Positions 7,566-16,313 of a stretch of 64,000 bases of DNA are shown here, piece after piece. The DNA is from Allomuricauda sp. (GTDB lineage: Bacteria > Bacteroidota > Bacteroidia > Flavobacteriales > Flavobacteriaceae). Made by a program: the position numbers and the translations under genes. The notes under the pieces were generated by a model that was given only the letters and a program-made list of their open reading frames with translations, ran no database searches and was not told the origin of the DNA. The stretch is from positions 298,162 through 362,161 of the forward strand of contig NZ_JANQLX010000009.1 in the NCBI RefSeq assembly GCF_028280385.1. Direction: 5' to 3'. The number at the start of each line of letters is the position of its first letter. The first letter of the stretch is position 1.

Positions 7566-9082
7566 TAGCTTCCGTCTACTGTATATTGTACAAATAAGTC
7601 GTTTCGCACCACTTTGTATTCATCCTGTTTTACCTGACTGAGGTTCTCCAATCGTTTGTTGATCTCATCCGTCAATTTAATGGTTTTGGCCTTATCCACA
7701 TGTTGGTTGTCCGGGTTGGTCACAATGAGTCTTCCACTTGTTTTCTTCAACAAGTCGTTTAACAGGGCCCTGTTTGGCATGGTATTTTTCCAGGTGGGAC
7801 TAATGACATCGTAATCCAGGGTGGCCATGGCCACCAGGTCCTTATTGGTCATCAAGTCCATTCCCAATTCACGGGCCGTACCATTATGGCTTAAGTGATG
7901 GGCCACCTTGTAGAACACGGTTCGGTTGAGCAGGTCCTTGGTCAAATGGGTCTGTCCATCCTTCCCTTTTTCATCCCATTCTATTTCGTGCCAGCTTCGC
8001 CAGCTACCAAATTCGGCATCCCCGGGAAAGAGCATTACTTTTCCTGATTCTACAAATTCAATGGCGAGCACAGCGCTCAAATTGTTCATTCCCTTGGTCA
8101 GTCTAAGTGAAAGATTGGCAGCACTCATGAGCCAATCAAAATTGATTCTACGGAAACTGTTTTCGGGTTTGGTATAGATGTCCCTTATTTTGTTGTAGGC
8201 CTTGTTTTGTGGTTTTTCGTACATGGTGGCATTGCCACTTGCGTTATACTCCACAATATGCACTTTTTCAAAAGGGTCGGATTCCGAATCCTCTTCTTCA
8301 AAGGGGAGTGCCGAAAACCCTCGGACGAACTCCAGTTCCTTATTGTGCTTATAGGTTTCCCCATTTTTTCCATGATGGGTCTTTACGTCCTTCCACATTC
8401 TGGGTGGGCCCAAAATATAGATCCGTATGTTGTCCAGCCCTTCAATATCTTCGAGGATGGTACCTGTTTCCAAAAACCGAAGTCGATCACGGGGAATCTT
8501 TTCCTTGACCACCGTCATTCCTTTCAGTCCTCCGATGTAATCTCCCGCAGCGGCGAAAGGTTCGGTATTGAGGTTGCTGAGCTCCATTAAGCTGGTGGAA
8601 ATTCCTTTTCTGGCATTGAAGGAACGCTCTCCCCTGGGGCCAACGTTATAGATTTGCTGGAACAAATCGGAATTGGTGTTTTTAGCGAGCAGTTCTGTGG
8701 CCATGGCAAGGGATTTCTTCTTTTTCCCAAATTCATCCTTCCATTCCTTTACCAGGGCATCATCCTCATCCTCCGTCCATGGGAGCCATAACTCCTTTAC
8801 CTTAAATTGATTTGAGAATTCATCTTCACAGCGCTGAAACCCCAGCACGTGATCTTGATGTTCATGCGTGATCAACAAGGCATCCACTTCCCCATCGGTC
8901 TCTTCTATGATCTTTAAGGCATAGGGTCTCATGTTATCGCCGGAAATACTCTGCACCCCACAATCGATCATCAACTTAAATTGTGGTTTATTATCCCCAT
9001 CGCCCTTGAATCCCAGCACAAAGCAATCTCCGGTACCCATGGTATACATCTGAATGTCGCAACTTGTTATTTTCTTGGCCAT
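7565..9082 (-). CDS. ComEC/Rec2-like metallo-beta-lactamase-fold hydrolase
   Basis: I choose the ATG at 9082 (MAKKITSCDIQMYTMGTGDC), giving 505 aa and an 11-base gap after the upstream stop; an earlier start at 9115 would overlap the peptidase gene. The opening MYTMGTGDCFVL and the zinc motif HEHQDH (residues 73-78) are those of MBL-fold enzymes, and the late segment FYKVAHHLSHNG resembles the ComEC/Rec2 C-terminal motif. No signal peptide or membrane segments are visible, so this is a soluble, probably cytoplasmic enzyme. The middle (about 150-330) carries charged insertions not found in short MBL proteins. It lies between an HEXXH peptidase and a membrane amidohydrolase in one operon. Nuclease or phosphodiesterase activity would be expected from the subfamily, but this is inference. 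Confidence 0.75.
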   Translation of the reverse strand: MAKKITSCDIQMYTMGTGDCFVLGFKGDGDNKPQFKLMIDCGVQSISGDNMRPYALKIIEETDGEVDALLITHEHQDHVLGFQRCEDEFSNQFKVKELWLPWTEDEDDALVKEWKDEFGKKKKSLAMATELLAKNTNSDLFQQIYNVGPRGERSFNARKGISTSLMELSNLNTEPFAAAGDYIGGLKGMTVVKEKIPRDRLRFLETGTILEDIEGLDNIRIYILGPPRMWKDVKTHHGKNGETYKHNKELEFVRGFSALPFEEEDSESDPFEKVHIVEYNASGNATMYEKPQNKAYNKIRDIYTKPENSFRRINFDWLMSAANLSLRLTKGMNNLSAVLAIEFVESGKVMLFPGDAEFGSWRSWHEIEWDEKGKDGQTHLTKDLLNRTVFYKVAHHLSHNGTARELGMDLMTNKDLVAMATLDYDVISPTWKNTMPNRALLNDLLKKTSGRLIVTNPDNQHVDKAKTIKLTDEINKRLENLSQVKQDEYKVVRNDLFVQYTVDGS

Positions 9083-9092
9083 TGGTGTACGT

Positions 9093-11078
9093 TTAATGAT
9101 TGTGCAAAAGGGCAAATGGTTCTTGCAATTCTGTATGCCGGTTTAGATTGAAATAGCGCTCAAGCTCCGACATGCCGTTCATTTCTGGATCATATTGATA
9201 ATCGTATTGTCTTTTTAGTCTTTTTTCATCCAAGCGCGTGTGGTCGTTTGGGTCGAAAATGGGCTTTCTGATGGAATACTTCAAGGATTCGGTGTCCAAA
9301 TCGAAAATAAAACCGGCCCCACCCCTGAAACGCAGATATTCCTCATCTCCTTGGGCGGCCCTAAACGTGCCATCGTCGTTGCGCATAAGCCTTGCCGTCT
9401 GCACAATGGAGAACTTGATCTGGTTTACTTTTTTTCCAGTAGGTCCTATTCTTGAAACCTCCCTTAGGTTGGTTATCCGGAACGTGGGTTTGTCGGGTTC
9501 CCCTTCCTTGGTATATGAGCTTGGATTCATCCCAAATTGTGCAAACGAGTCATTGGTCATGATGCCGGTAAGCAATTCAAAATCCTCGTTCATGGTAATC
9601 TGTTCATACATTTTTTCGTGCAAGCCCGACTTGGTATTATCTCCAGAAATATGAACCTTGGTCAATATGAAAATATCCTTTCTTTTGGGCCTGAATTTCA
9701 TGACCCTGCTGTACTCTTTAAGGAACTTGGTTATGGTCCGGAGCATATCACTGGACCTAGCGTCTATGTCCACCTCGGGATAACGCAGGCTGTCCACGCT
9801 CAAAGTTTTTATTCCCTTGGGGTAGATACCACGTCTTTTGAAGGCATCTATAAAGGCCAATCTATAGTGGTTCTTATCATCGTCCACCAAATCGCAATCC
9901 GCTGTGATAATGGCCCGGAGATATTCCCCAAAAGTAATATCAATGGGAGGGCAATAGTCAATGGCCCGTATGCAGATACTCAGTATGTGGCCTGCTGTTT
10001 TTGAGGCTTCCTTGGCCAGTCGGTTCACCAAATCGGGGTGTAGATCGCCTTCTTCATTGTTTCCCTTATAATCTGCAACGATTCTTTTTAAATCGGCCAC
10101 CCTGGCCTTGTAAATGGTCAAAAAGGCATCAAACACCGCCGCCACCAAGATACTGCCCCTTTTATGGGGCTCAACCACCGTTTCGTATTCTGAAGTATCC
10201 GGTGTAATCCGTTTCCATACTTTTTCCTCTTCATCAAAATAGCCAATGGCGTCCCGGAGACTACCATACCCCCCTACAGCACTTCCAAACTCCTGTGCAA
10301 GTTGGCCCAAGAGGTTCTGATCCTCCAAATTGCCTTTGGTCCGTTCTATCTGGCTTTTGAGCACTTCGGGCATGGTAAAATGCTGAAAGAGCGCAACGAT
10401 ATCCGCAAAGGCCTCGTGAAAGGCAAGCACATCCGGATTGGTGGGCTCATTGTAATACACGTTCAGACCATCGAGGATGGCATGGGTGACCTCATGGGCT
10501 ATAATATCGTGACTTAAACAGGTAAACACCCAAGAATTGGGCATGTGCAACTGTTTTTCGCTTGGTGAAGACCTAAAATAACCAAACAACAGCGCTCTTT
10601 TGGCCGGGCTATAATAGGCATTGGGCTCTCTTAGGGCATGGGGGTAAATTCGGAGTCGCTCTACATAACTTTCCCTGATGGAACCCCAGGCTTTTTCGCG
10701 CCAGATAATCTTACGACCCAACGCTTTTTCAAAATTTTTGATGGTCTTCATGGCCACCGCATACACCATCTGCTGATGAAATTGTGGATTGCTATCGCTA
10801 GGGGTCAACCCATCTTCAGCAAGGATATAGCGGTCGTTTAAATCCACTCCTTTGTAAAAGGCCCCGTACTCACCATGGGCATCCTTAACAGTGGGGTCAT
10901 AATCTATTATTTCCACGTATTCCCCCCTTGGTCCTGGGGCCAGGTCATCTTCCCAAGGCACCTTGTAGGTAACCTCATTAAAATCCGAGGTTTCTATCTT
11001 TAGTGAAAGGGAGGGATCAAAAGCATAGCCCCTGAGTTTACGGTGCAAGGGTTGCGGTGTGTAATGATGCTTGGACAT
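9093..11078 (-). CDS. HEXXH zinc metallopeptidase (gluzincin-like)
   Basis: The 661-aa protein carries HEVTH at residues 195-199 within DIIAHEVTHAILDGLN, followed by HEAFADIVAL with Glu222 as the probable third zinc ligand. This arrangement matches gluzincins such as the thermolysin/M4 group and relatives. The N-terminus is MSKHHYTPQPLHRKLRGYAF, with no signal peptide. After the catalytic domain (about 90-400) comes a region around 430-640 with mixed alpha/beta character and no family I recognise. It is the first gene of the minus-strand operon and its promoter must lie in the 480-bp gap before the divergent gene at 11559. A predicted cytoplasmic thermolysin-like enzyme is unusual, because M4 enzymes are normally secreted with a propeptide. 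Peptidase call good; biological role unknown. Confidence 0.75.
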   Translation of the reverse strand: MSKHHYTPQPLHRKLRGYAFDPSLSLKIETSDFNEVTYKVPWEDDLAPGPRGEYVEIIDYDPTVKDAHGEYGAFYKGVDLNDRYILAEDGLTPSDSNPQFHQQMVYAVAMKTIKNFEKALGRKIIWREKAWGSIRESYVERLRIYPHALREPNAYYSPAKRALLFGYFRSSPSEKQLHMPNSWVFTCLSHDIIAHEVTHAILDGLNVYYNEPTNPDVLAFHEAFADIVALFQHFTMPEVLKSQIERTKGNLEDQNLLGQLAQEFGSAVGGYGSLRDAIGYFDEEEKVWKRITPDTSEYETVVEPHKRGSILVAAVFDAFLTIYKARVADLKRIVADYKGNNEEGDLHPDLVNRLAKEASKTAGHILSICIRAIDYCPPIDITFGEYLRAIITADCDLVDDDKNHYRLAFIDAFKRRGIYPKGIKTLSVDSLRYPEVDIDARSSDMLRTITKFLKEYSRVMKFRPKRKDIFILTKVHISGDNTKSGLHEKMYEQITMNEDFELLTGIMTNDSFAQFGMNPSSYTKEGEPDKPTFRITNLREVSRIGPTGKKVNQIKFSIVQTARLMRNDDGTFRAAQGDEEYLRFRGGAGFIFDLDTESLKYSIRKPIFDPNDHTRLDEKRLKRQYDYQYDPEMNGMSELERYFNLNRHTELQEPFALLHNH

Positions 11079-11558
11079 ATTATTTGGTTAGCTCTAATTC
11101 ATATTCCGCCCAGTACCTAAACCATCAATGGTGGTGCATTTTAGCGAACCATTCAATCAGTTTGGCTTTGTAAGCAAATACCTTATCAAATTAACGGGGG
11201 AGTATTACAGAAATGTACTAAAAAATTCAATACCAATGCAGTAGAGATGAAAATTTTTCAATTTCTTAATCGCATTAAAGCCTGAAATGAGGACGGTTTT
11301 CAAATGGAACTTCTATGGCAGCCAAATTTCTTGCAACTGTGATCAAGCCGATTCATTAAACTCCTTCAAAGTTTTACCGGGATTGAGGTCATTTTTGGTT
11401 TCTTAAAAAATTCAAGAATACCCATTGTTTTAGCAATAAAATTGAGAATTCATCAATTTTGTTAACACATTATTAACATATTTGTAGCCTTTTTCTTATA
11501 CTTTTAACATCTTCCCCCTTCGAAAAATTTCATTCAAACCAACTTAAATTATCACGTC
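11079..11558. other. Divergent intergenic region (about 480 bp)
   Basis: No gene is supported. It must contain the promoters of both divergent units. For the plus-strand unit CATATTTG at 11477-11484 is one base off TAnnTTTG, with TTTG at 11458-11461 upstream. Near 11100-11170 the minus strand is open for about 22 codons ending in MHHH-stop, without a start; this may be a gene remnant or chance. Confidence 0.4.
11477..11484 (+). promoter_or_regulatory. Candidate -7 box for the 11559 gene
   Basis: CATATTTG differs by one base from TAnnTTTG and lies 75 bases before the start codon. TTTG at 11458 could act as the -33 element, though the 15-base gap is short. Confidence 0.25.
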
Positions 11559-13175
11559 ATGCTTTATGTATTGTACATGTCTACAGATGAGGACATCTTA
11601 GACGTAACGCTCAACAAGAAATGGGGAAAACCTGACCACACCTATTATTGGGATCAAATTAAAGGTACCAAACTTGGTATGGATAGTGGGAGTACCGTCA
11701 TTGTAATTGCCCATGGAAATGGGAAAGAAATAGGGAATGAAGAACCTGGTGAAATTGATATTGATGCCGCCATGTTCCTCTATCTCATCCAAAAAAATAT
11801 GAAGCCCAACCAGACCCCGGGCAACATCTACATTTCTGCCTGCGCAGAGGGCATCGCCGAATTTGCTGCGGATGTGCGCTTACATGCAGAGGCCAACAAA
11901 ATTTGGGCCAACACCAAAATCTACGGTCACAGTGATCCCGTTGCCGGCCCCGTACCTCCGCCAAATGACATGGCTTGGCACGAAATTTTTGGCGATGAAT
12001 TCAGTATTCCTGAGGTTGCCAGCTTTGCAAACACCCGTACAGAGGGCAGTCAACAGGACGCCCAACCGGACCCACCCATACCTAAAAAGTGGCCCGCTAC
12101 ATCATTGACTTCCCCTTCATCTGCCACTGAAAAGTACAACCAGCCTACCGTAAAACACTATGTGTTCAATGAGACCGGGAACATTATGATCGCGTCCACT
12201 GAACCGATCACTTCGGACATAGACCCCAATGCAAAGGCGCTTTTTGAAGAAGTAGCGGTGTTTTTTGCAGCGCTCACCAAGGCCATAACAAGCACCAAAC
12301 GACCAGGTGCCACAGCCCCCTATAAACCCACCGATTATTATACCATCTATGACTATGTGCCCTTGGAAAACATCGTCAATAGAAGCGGATTGTTCGTCAA
12401 TGTGCATCGCGAGGACCTTACCTATTCCCTGACCAGTACAACGGTCAGCATTAATCTACAATTTGTGGAAGCCCTGTTGGGTGTTGCACTTACCGATGGC
12501 GTAGGTGCCGAAGCCCTTATGAACACATTGAAAGCAATGGGAAAACAAGCAACTTTTTCCTATAACCGTACTAAAAAGACGCAAAAAATCGGCAACATTC
12601 TTTTTGTATGCGAGTATTTGCTCGGGATGCCCATTGTAAGTGTACTTTACTTTTACCTGGATGAAGAAGACACCCATACCGTGGTCAAATTTTCTCCATG
12701 CTTTACCGCTGTCCATGACGATAAAAGCATGACGGTCCATAAAGACACCTTTCTCTTTGTGGTCCCCAGCTGGATACGTAAATATGCCGGGGATTTAAGC
12801 TCCATCGCAAATGATGTGGAATACAAAAAACTTGTAAATGAGCTCGAGTCCTTTATTTCCACCATGCCCATCATCTTAAATGTGGTAAGTGATGCCCATA
12901 ATGAATTCCAAGCTGGAAAAAATTACACCTTGACAGGCGTCAACTTTGGCAAGGAACCTGGCAAACTGTACATCAACAATGTTGAACAATCCATTCAGCC
13001 AGGGTCAGGACATGGCGCAGCACCACTTTGGAACGACCAAGAAATTGGATTTGTGGCCACCCTTGGTGCCGATCATCTGCCCATAACAGGTCAAATTACC
13101 GTAGAGACCAAAGCGGACAATCCGTTGGTAGGCATCAGCGTGGAGGAATATACCATTAAACCCGCATCGCATTAA
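11559..13175 (+). CDS. Putative clan-CD-like cysteine peptidase with C-terminal TIG-like domain
   Basis: The 538-aa protein has no signal peptide. Residues 45-100 read STVIVIAHGNGK, then PGNIYISACAEG: a His-Gly (His52) and an Ser-Ala-Cys (Cys95) each following a hydrophobic strand. This is the His/Cys dyad arrangement of clan-CD peptidases (caspase, CHAT, C80 CPD). A middle region (about 190-440) has no family I recognise. The C-terminal ~90 residues contain LTGVNFGKEPGKLYINN and a W.DQEIGF strand, resembling an IPT/TIG immunoglobulin-like domain. It is transcribed divergently from the HEXXH peptidase operon and is followed 28 bp later by a DUF1906 gene, likely an operon. Function is unproven; a fold comparison could replace the peptidase call with another Rossmann-like family. 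Confidence 0.55.
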   Translation: MLYVLYMSTDEDILDVTLNKKWGKPDHTYYWDQIKGTKLGMDSGSTVIVIAHGNGKEIGNEEPGEIDIDAAMFLYLIQKNMKPNQTPGNIYISACAEGIAEFAADVRLHAEANKIWANTKIYGHSDPVAGPVPPPNDMAWHEIFGDEFSIPEVASFANTRTEGSQQDAQPDPPIPKKWPATSLTSPSSATEKYNQPTVKHYVFNETGNIMIASTEPITSDIDPNAKALFEEVAVFFAALTKAITSTKRPGATAPYKPTDYYTIYDYVPLENIVNRSGLFVNVHREDLTYSLTSTTVSINLQFVEALLGVALTDGVGAEALMNTLKAMGKQATFSYNRTKKTQKIGNILFVCEYLLGMPIVSVLYFYLDEEDTHTVVKFSPCFTAVHDDKSMTVHKDTFLFVVPSWIRKYAGDLSSIANDVEYKKLVNELESFISTMPIILNVVSDAHNEFQAGKNYTLTGVNFGKEPGKLYINNVEQSIQPGSGHGAAPLWNDQEIGFVATLGADHLPITGQITVETKADNPLVGISVEEYTIKPASH

Positions 13176-13203
13176 TACTACACCATCATAAAAATCCATA
13201 TCA

Positions 13204-13866
13204 GTGGACAACTTTGTAATCATAGACACAGCACAGGACACTTCTGGCCAGTTAGACTGCCTGAAGAAAGTAGGAATCCAGACGGTAATACGGTATTACG
13301 ACCATGGTAATTCGCCCATACATCCAAGCAAAAGACTGGAGTTGGGGGAGGCACAGGCACTTTCCAAAAATGGCTTTCAAATTGTGGTGGTCTACCAAAC
13401 GGTCCAAAACAAAAAATCGGATTTTAGTCGAAATAAGGGATTGGAGGCTGGTCAAACTGCATTGCTCTGGGCCAAGGAAACCATCGGCCAACCCAGTGGA
13501 TCAGCCATTTATTTTGCAGTGGATTACGATGCCCCACCGATTGATTTGGAAAACAATGTGATTCCATATTTTGAAGGTGTGCAACAAGTCCTGCAACAGG
13601 AGTACACTGTTGGTGCCTATGGTTCTGGACTGGTTACGAATACATTAAAGGAAAGAGGACTTTGTTCATATCGATGGCTATCAGAGTCCTCTTCTTACTA
13701 TGGTACCAGAAAGGCCCAAGAATCCGGCAATTATGAACTACAACAAATCTATGTCCCAAATGCGCGCCTCTGCACTTTGGACGTGGATTTTGATTCCCAA
13801 AATCCGGCGGTAACAGACATTGGTGCCTTCACATTAAAATCTGAAATTGCTGGAGGAACTTTCTAA
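13204..13866 (+). CDS. DUF1906 / glycoside-hydrolase-like protein
   Basis: The 220-aa protein matches the DUF1906 (Rv2525c-like) pattern: N-terminal FVIIDTAQDTSGQLDCLKKV, then TVIRYYDHGNS, the strand SAIYFAVDYDAP with acidic residues at the barrel mouth, and TVGAYGSG. DUF1906 has a TIM-barrel resembling GH25 lysozyme-type enzymes, and several members are predicted peptidoglycan- or glycan-active. There is no signal peptide, so if it acts on cell wall it would need a non-Sec route or release by lysis. It starts 28 bp after the clan-CD-like gene and is probably co-transcribed. A hairpin lies 67 bp downstream. Confidence 0.75.
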   Translation: MDNFVIIDTAQDTSGQLDCLKKVGIQTVIRYYDHGNSPIHPSKRLELGEAQALSKNGFQIVVVYQTVQNKKSDFSRNKGLEAGQTALLWAKETIGQPSGSAIYFAVDYDAPPIDLENNVIPYFEGVQQVLQQEYTVGAYGSGLVTNTLKERGLCSYRWLSESSSYYGTRKAQESGNYELQQIYVPNARLCTLDVDFDSQNPAVTDIGAFTLKSEIAGGTF

Positions 13867-13932
13867 GTTGATGATTAGGAACAACTTACCAACCCATAAA
13901 TGGCGCATTCCGCAATTGGTTTTTGACTTGTT

Positions 13933-13955
13933 GGAATAAAATAGGTTTTTATTCC
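13933..13955. repeat. Perfect 9-bp inverted repeat after the DUF1906 gene
   Basis: GGAATAAAA and TTTTATTCC face each other across a 5-base loop. This could be a weak terminator or a protein-binding site ahead of the secretion cluster. Confidence 0.45.
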
Positions 13956-14048
13956 ATAATTAATTCTCATTTTCTTATATTTCAATACAGAAAATACTTA
14001 TAGCTATTTACAGTATTATTCTGCTACTGTACTGACCCCATTTTTGAA

Positions 14049-14744
14049 GTGTTTATGAGAATTCCGGCCTTGCTTGTTGCCTTGTTATGCAGTTCCCTTA
14101 TTGGAAAGACCAATCCGCAACGAAAATTAATTTCCGATAAGGACTACAAGTATATTTTTTACGTGTCCATAGAACCTCGTGACGACTACGAAAACGACAA
14201 AAGTTATTTCTGGTTCAAATCCGGCAAAATCCACTCCTCCTTTGGTGGCAGTAATGGCGACTTGCTTCATGGGCAGTATACCAAAAGTTCCAGGGATAAT
14301 ATTATTCTGGAACAAGGTGACTTTAAAGAGGGGCTAAAAGATTCCATCTGGAAAGAGTGGTATCCCAATGGCAGGCTCAGCAAGATCATAGAATGGAAGC
14401 AAGGATTCAAGTCGGGTTGGAGTGTTGATTACAACGATCAAGGGGAGATTGTGGTAAGTGGTAGATATAGAAAAAACCAAAAACACGGCACCTGGATTCA
14501 TACAGAATCCAATGACACCATACACTATAAGCATGGCATCCAAAAAGAAGAAAAAGAAAAAGTAGCGTTTAAGGAAAAACTGGGTGATTTTCTCAAGCGG
14601 GTATTCCCACCCAAAGAAAACAAGGACAAAAAGAAAAAAGACCGCAAAAAGAAGGACAAAAAAATCAAGGAAAAAAAGAAAAAGACCAAAAAGAGGGACA
14701 AAAAGAATAGTGATCAGGAACCATATTCGGAAAAGAAAGGATAA
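14049..14744 (+). CDS. MORN/YwqK-like repeat protein with Lys-rich tail
   Basis: The 231-aa protein has a signal peptide-like start (IPALLVALLCSSLIGKTN). A region of YwqK/MORN-type repeats follows (IWKEWYPNGRLSKIIEWKQG, KSGWSVDYNDQGEIVVSGRY, KHGTWIHTESNDTIHYKHG). The last ~60 residues are almost entirely Lys, Arg, Asp and Glu, with runs such as KKKKDRKKKDKK. The repeats form beta-hairpins; the charged tail could bind an acidic partner or polymer. Its TAA overlaps the next ATG (TAATG), so it is translationally coupled as the first gene of the secretion cluster. The tail is encoded by an A-rich tract and may vary in length by slippage. The role in secretion is unknown. Confidence 0.65.
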   Translation: MFMRIPALLVALLCSSLIGKTNPQRKLISDKDYKYIFYVSIEPRDDYENDKSYFWFKSGKIHSSFGGSNGDLLHGQYTKSSRDNIILEQGDFKEGLKDSIWKEWYPNGRLSKIIEWKQGFKSGWSVDYNDQGEIVVSGRYRKNQKHGTWIHTESNDTIHYKHGIQKEEKEKVAFKEKLGDFLKRVFPPKENKDKKKKDRKKKDKKIKEKKKKTKKRDKKNSDQEPYSEKKG

Positions 14745-15982
14745 TGAAGTTAAAAGCCGGTTCCCTTCTATATGCGGTATACATTTGCCTGTTGATTTCC
14801 ATTTTTTGTGGGGCCCTTATCTTTATTTTCAATCTTGACCTTCAACTTACCCAAAGGCAATCCATCCGATCAGAACTGATAGACCGTTGTAGTTCATGTT
14901 TAAATTACTACATGTCCCAATCCAATTTAGACCTAGAAGAAGCAACACAAAAGATTGACCTATTTGAGGACGGCCTGCAATGTGCAGCAACAAAATCCGA
15001 TTGGGGTGCCTTTTCCATTATCCAGGTAAAAGCCTTTTTCAAAAAAGATACCATTGCGCAAACAGCGTTCATCGGTAAAAAAAACGATTATGAAGACCTA
15101 GCCATATATCTCTGTGATTGGGGTGATGACCTGAAAGTATCTGGCCTTACGCAATTGCAGGGTGATCTAAAAATCCCAAATGGTAGACATCGAAAAATTT
15201 CCATTTTGGGCAACAGCCAATTGAACCAACCTATGATTGATGGCGCAGTCTCATCCTCTACCCAATTGCTCCCGGAAATCAAGGACAACATCCTTGATGA
15301 ACCCAAGGTGGCACAAGCCACCATTCTCTCGCAAATAAGAAGTAGGAAACTGGTTTTCAACGATTTTGATTCTCCCACCATGCTCATTGAAGTTTCCAAA
15401 AATGAACGTGTTTCGAACAGGATTTTAAAAGGGAATATCCGATTGCATTCGCTGGATACCATATATATAGAAAACACCTCGGAATTGCAAGACATCATGG
15501 TGACCGCACCAAAAGTGGTTATTGAAAGTGGATTCAAAGGGAGTTTACAAGCCTTTGCCGGGAATGAAATTGTGGTGGAAGAAAACGTTTTACTAGACTA
15601 TCCATCTGGATTATTCATTTTTCCCGGACAATACGAATTTGACAAGAAGATTACCGTCGCGAAAAACGCAAGAGTATTTGGTGGCATCATCATACAAGGC
15701 GACTCATTTGATCAAAAGGAATCCAATTCCATAAGCGTTCAATCCGAAGCGATGATCATGGGAGACATCTATTGCAACGGAATCCTGGAGCTCCAGGGCA
15801 CGGTAAACGGCTCCATATTTGCCCATAAATTAAATCTGGAAACCAAAAATGGAAGTTATGAGAACACGCTGCTCAATGCAGAGGTGAAGGCCACGGAACG
15901 CCCGCCAGGAATGCTGAGTCCCTGCTTATGGTTCAAAAACGACAATAACACAAATGGACATGGCATTGTTAAAACGCTCTAA
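14744..15982 (+). CDS. Membrane-anchored beta-solenoid protein of the secretion cluster
   Basis: The 412-aa protein starts with one N-terminal membrane helix (LLYAVYICLLISIFCGALIF) and continues with a periplasmic domain. From about residue 190 on it contains short beta-rung repeats (IRLHSLDTIYIENTSELQD, KVVIESGFKGSLQAFAGNEI, VEENVLLDYPSGLFIFPG, MIMGDIYCNGILELQGTVNG) reminiscent of bactofilin/polymer-forming beta-helices. The N-terminal third resembles the one-helix architecture of PilX/GspK-like minor components, but I see no prepilin cleavage site. It overlaps the next gene by 29 bases. It may be a structural or minor-pilin-like part of the T2SS/T4P-like machine; this is inferred from position and architecture. 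Confidence 0.6.
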   Translation: MKLKAGSLLYAVYICLLISIFCGALIFIFNLDLQLTQRQSIRSELIDRCSSCLNYYMSQSNLDLEEATQKIDLFEDGLQCAATKSDWGAFSIIQVKAFFKKDTIAQTAFIGKKNDYEDLAIYLCDWGDDLKVSGLTQLQGDLKIPNGRHRKISILGNSQLNQPMIDGAVSSSTQLLPEIKDNILDEPKVAQATILSQIRSRKLVFNDFDSPTMLIEVSKNERVSNRILKGNIRLHSLDTIYIENTSELQDIMVTAPKVVIESGFKGSLQAFAGNEIVVEENVLLDYPSGLFIFPGQYEFDKKITVAKNARVFGGIIIQGDSFDQKESNSISVQSEAMIMGDIYCNGILELQGTVNGSIFAHKLNLETKNGSYENTLLNAEVKATERPPGMLSPCLWFKNDNNTNGHGIVKTL

Positions 15983-16313
15983 GCATGGTTTTGTGCAAGC
16001 GGGTTCGCTCATTGAATCCGTAATGGCGATAACGCTTATCACCATATGTCTGCTGATAGCCCTTCAACTACATGCCTCCATTTTGGACAAAAGTGCAATC
16101 ATGGATGACTCCCGAAAATTGGTGGTCCTCAACCAGCTTGTAACGGATATGAAGATGAACCAAAACTATGAAGATGCTACGTTTAAAATTGGCACATATC
16201 AAATCAAAAAGAACGTATCCCCATTTGCTGGAAACAGCAATCTTCTTAAAGTGGATTTTACCATTCAAGAACGCACCAACAAAAAAAAATACTCCTATTT
16301 GGTATTGAAATGA
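15954..16313 (+). CDS. Pilin-like (minor pseudopilin) protein
   Basis: The 119-aa protein has a basic leader (KRSKHGFVQA) and then GSLIESVMAITLI followed by a hydrophobic helix. This gives Glu at +5 if cleaved after Ala16, the pattern of class III signal peptides with Ala instead of Gly at -1. A short C-terminal domain ends in KKKYSYLVLK. Another ATG at 15960 is possible. The gene overlaps the previous and next genes (ATGA with 16310), as expected for a pseudopilin operon. It would be processed by the A24 peptidase encoded at 18411. Assigned as a GspH/I-like minor pseudopilin by position and helix only. Confidence 0.65.
   Translation: MDMALLKRSKHGFVQAGSLIESVMAITLITICLLIALQLHASILDKSAIMDDSRKLVVLNQLVTDMKMNQNYEDATFKIGTYQIKKNVSPFAGNSNLLKVDFTIQERTNKKKYSYLVLK

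Noticed and set aside
11090..11175. Minus-strand open stretch ending MHHH-stop
   Set aside because: Only about 22 codons, no start codon, and an in-frame stop directly upstream; treated as intergenic.
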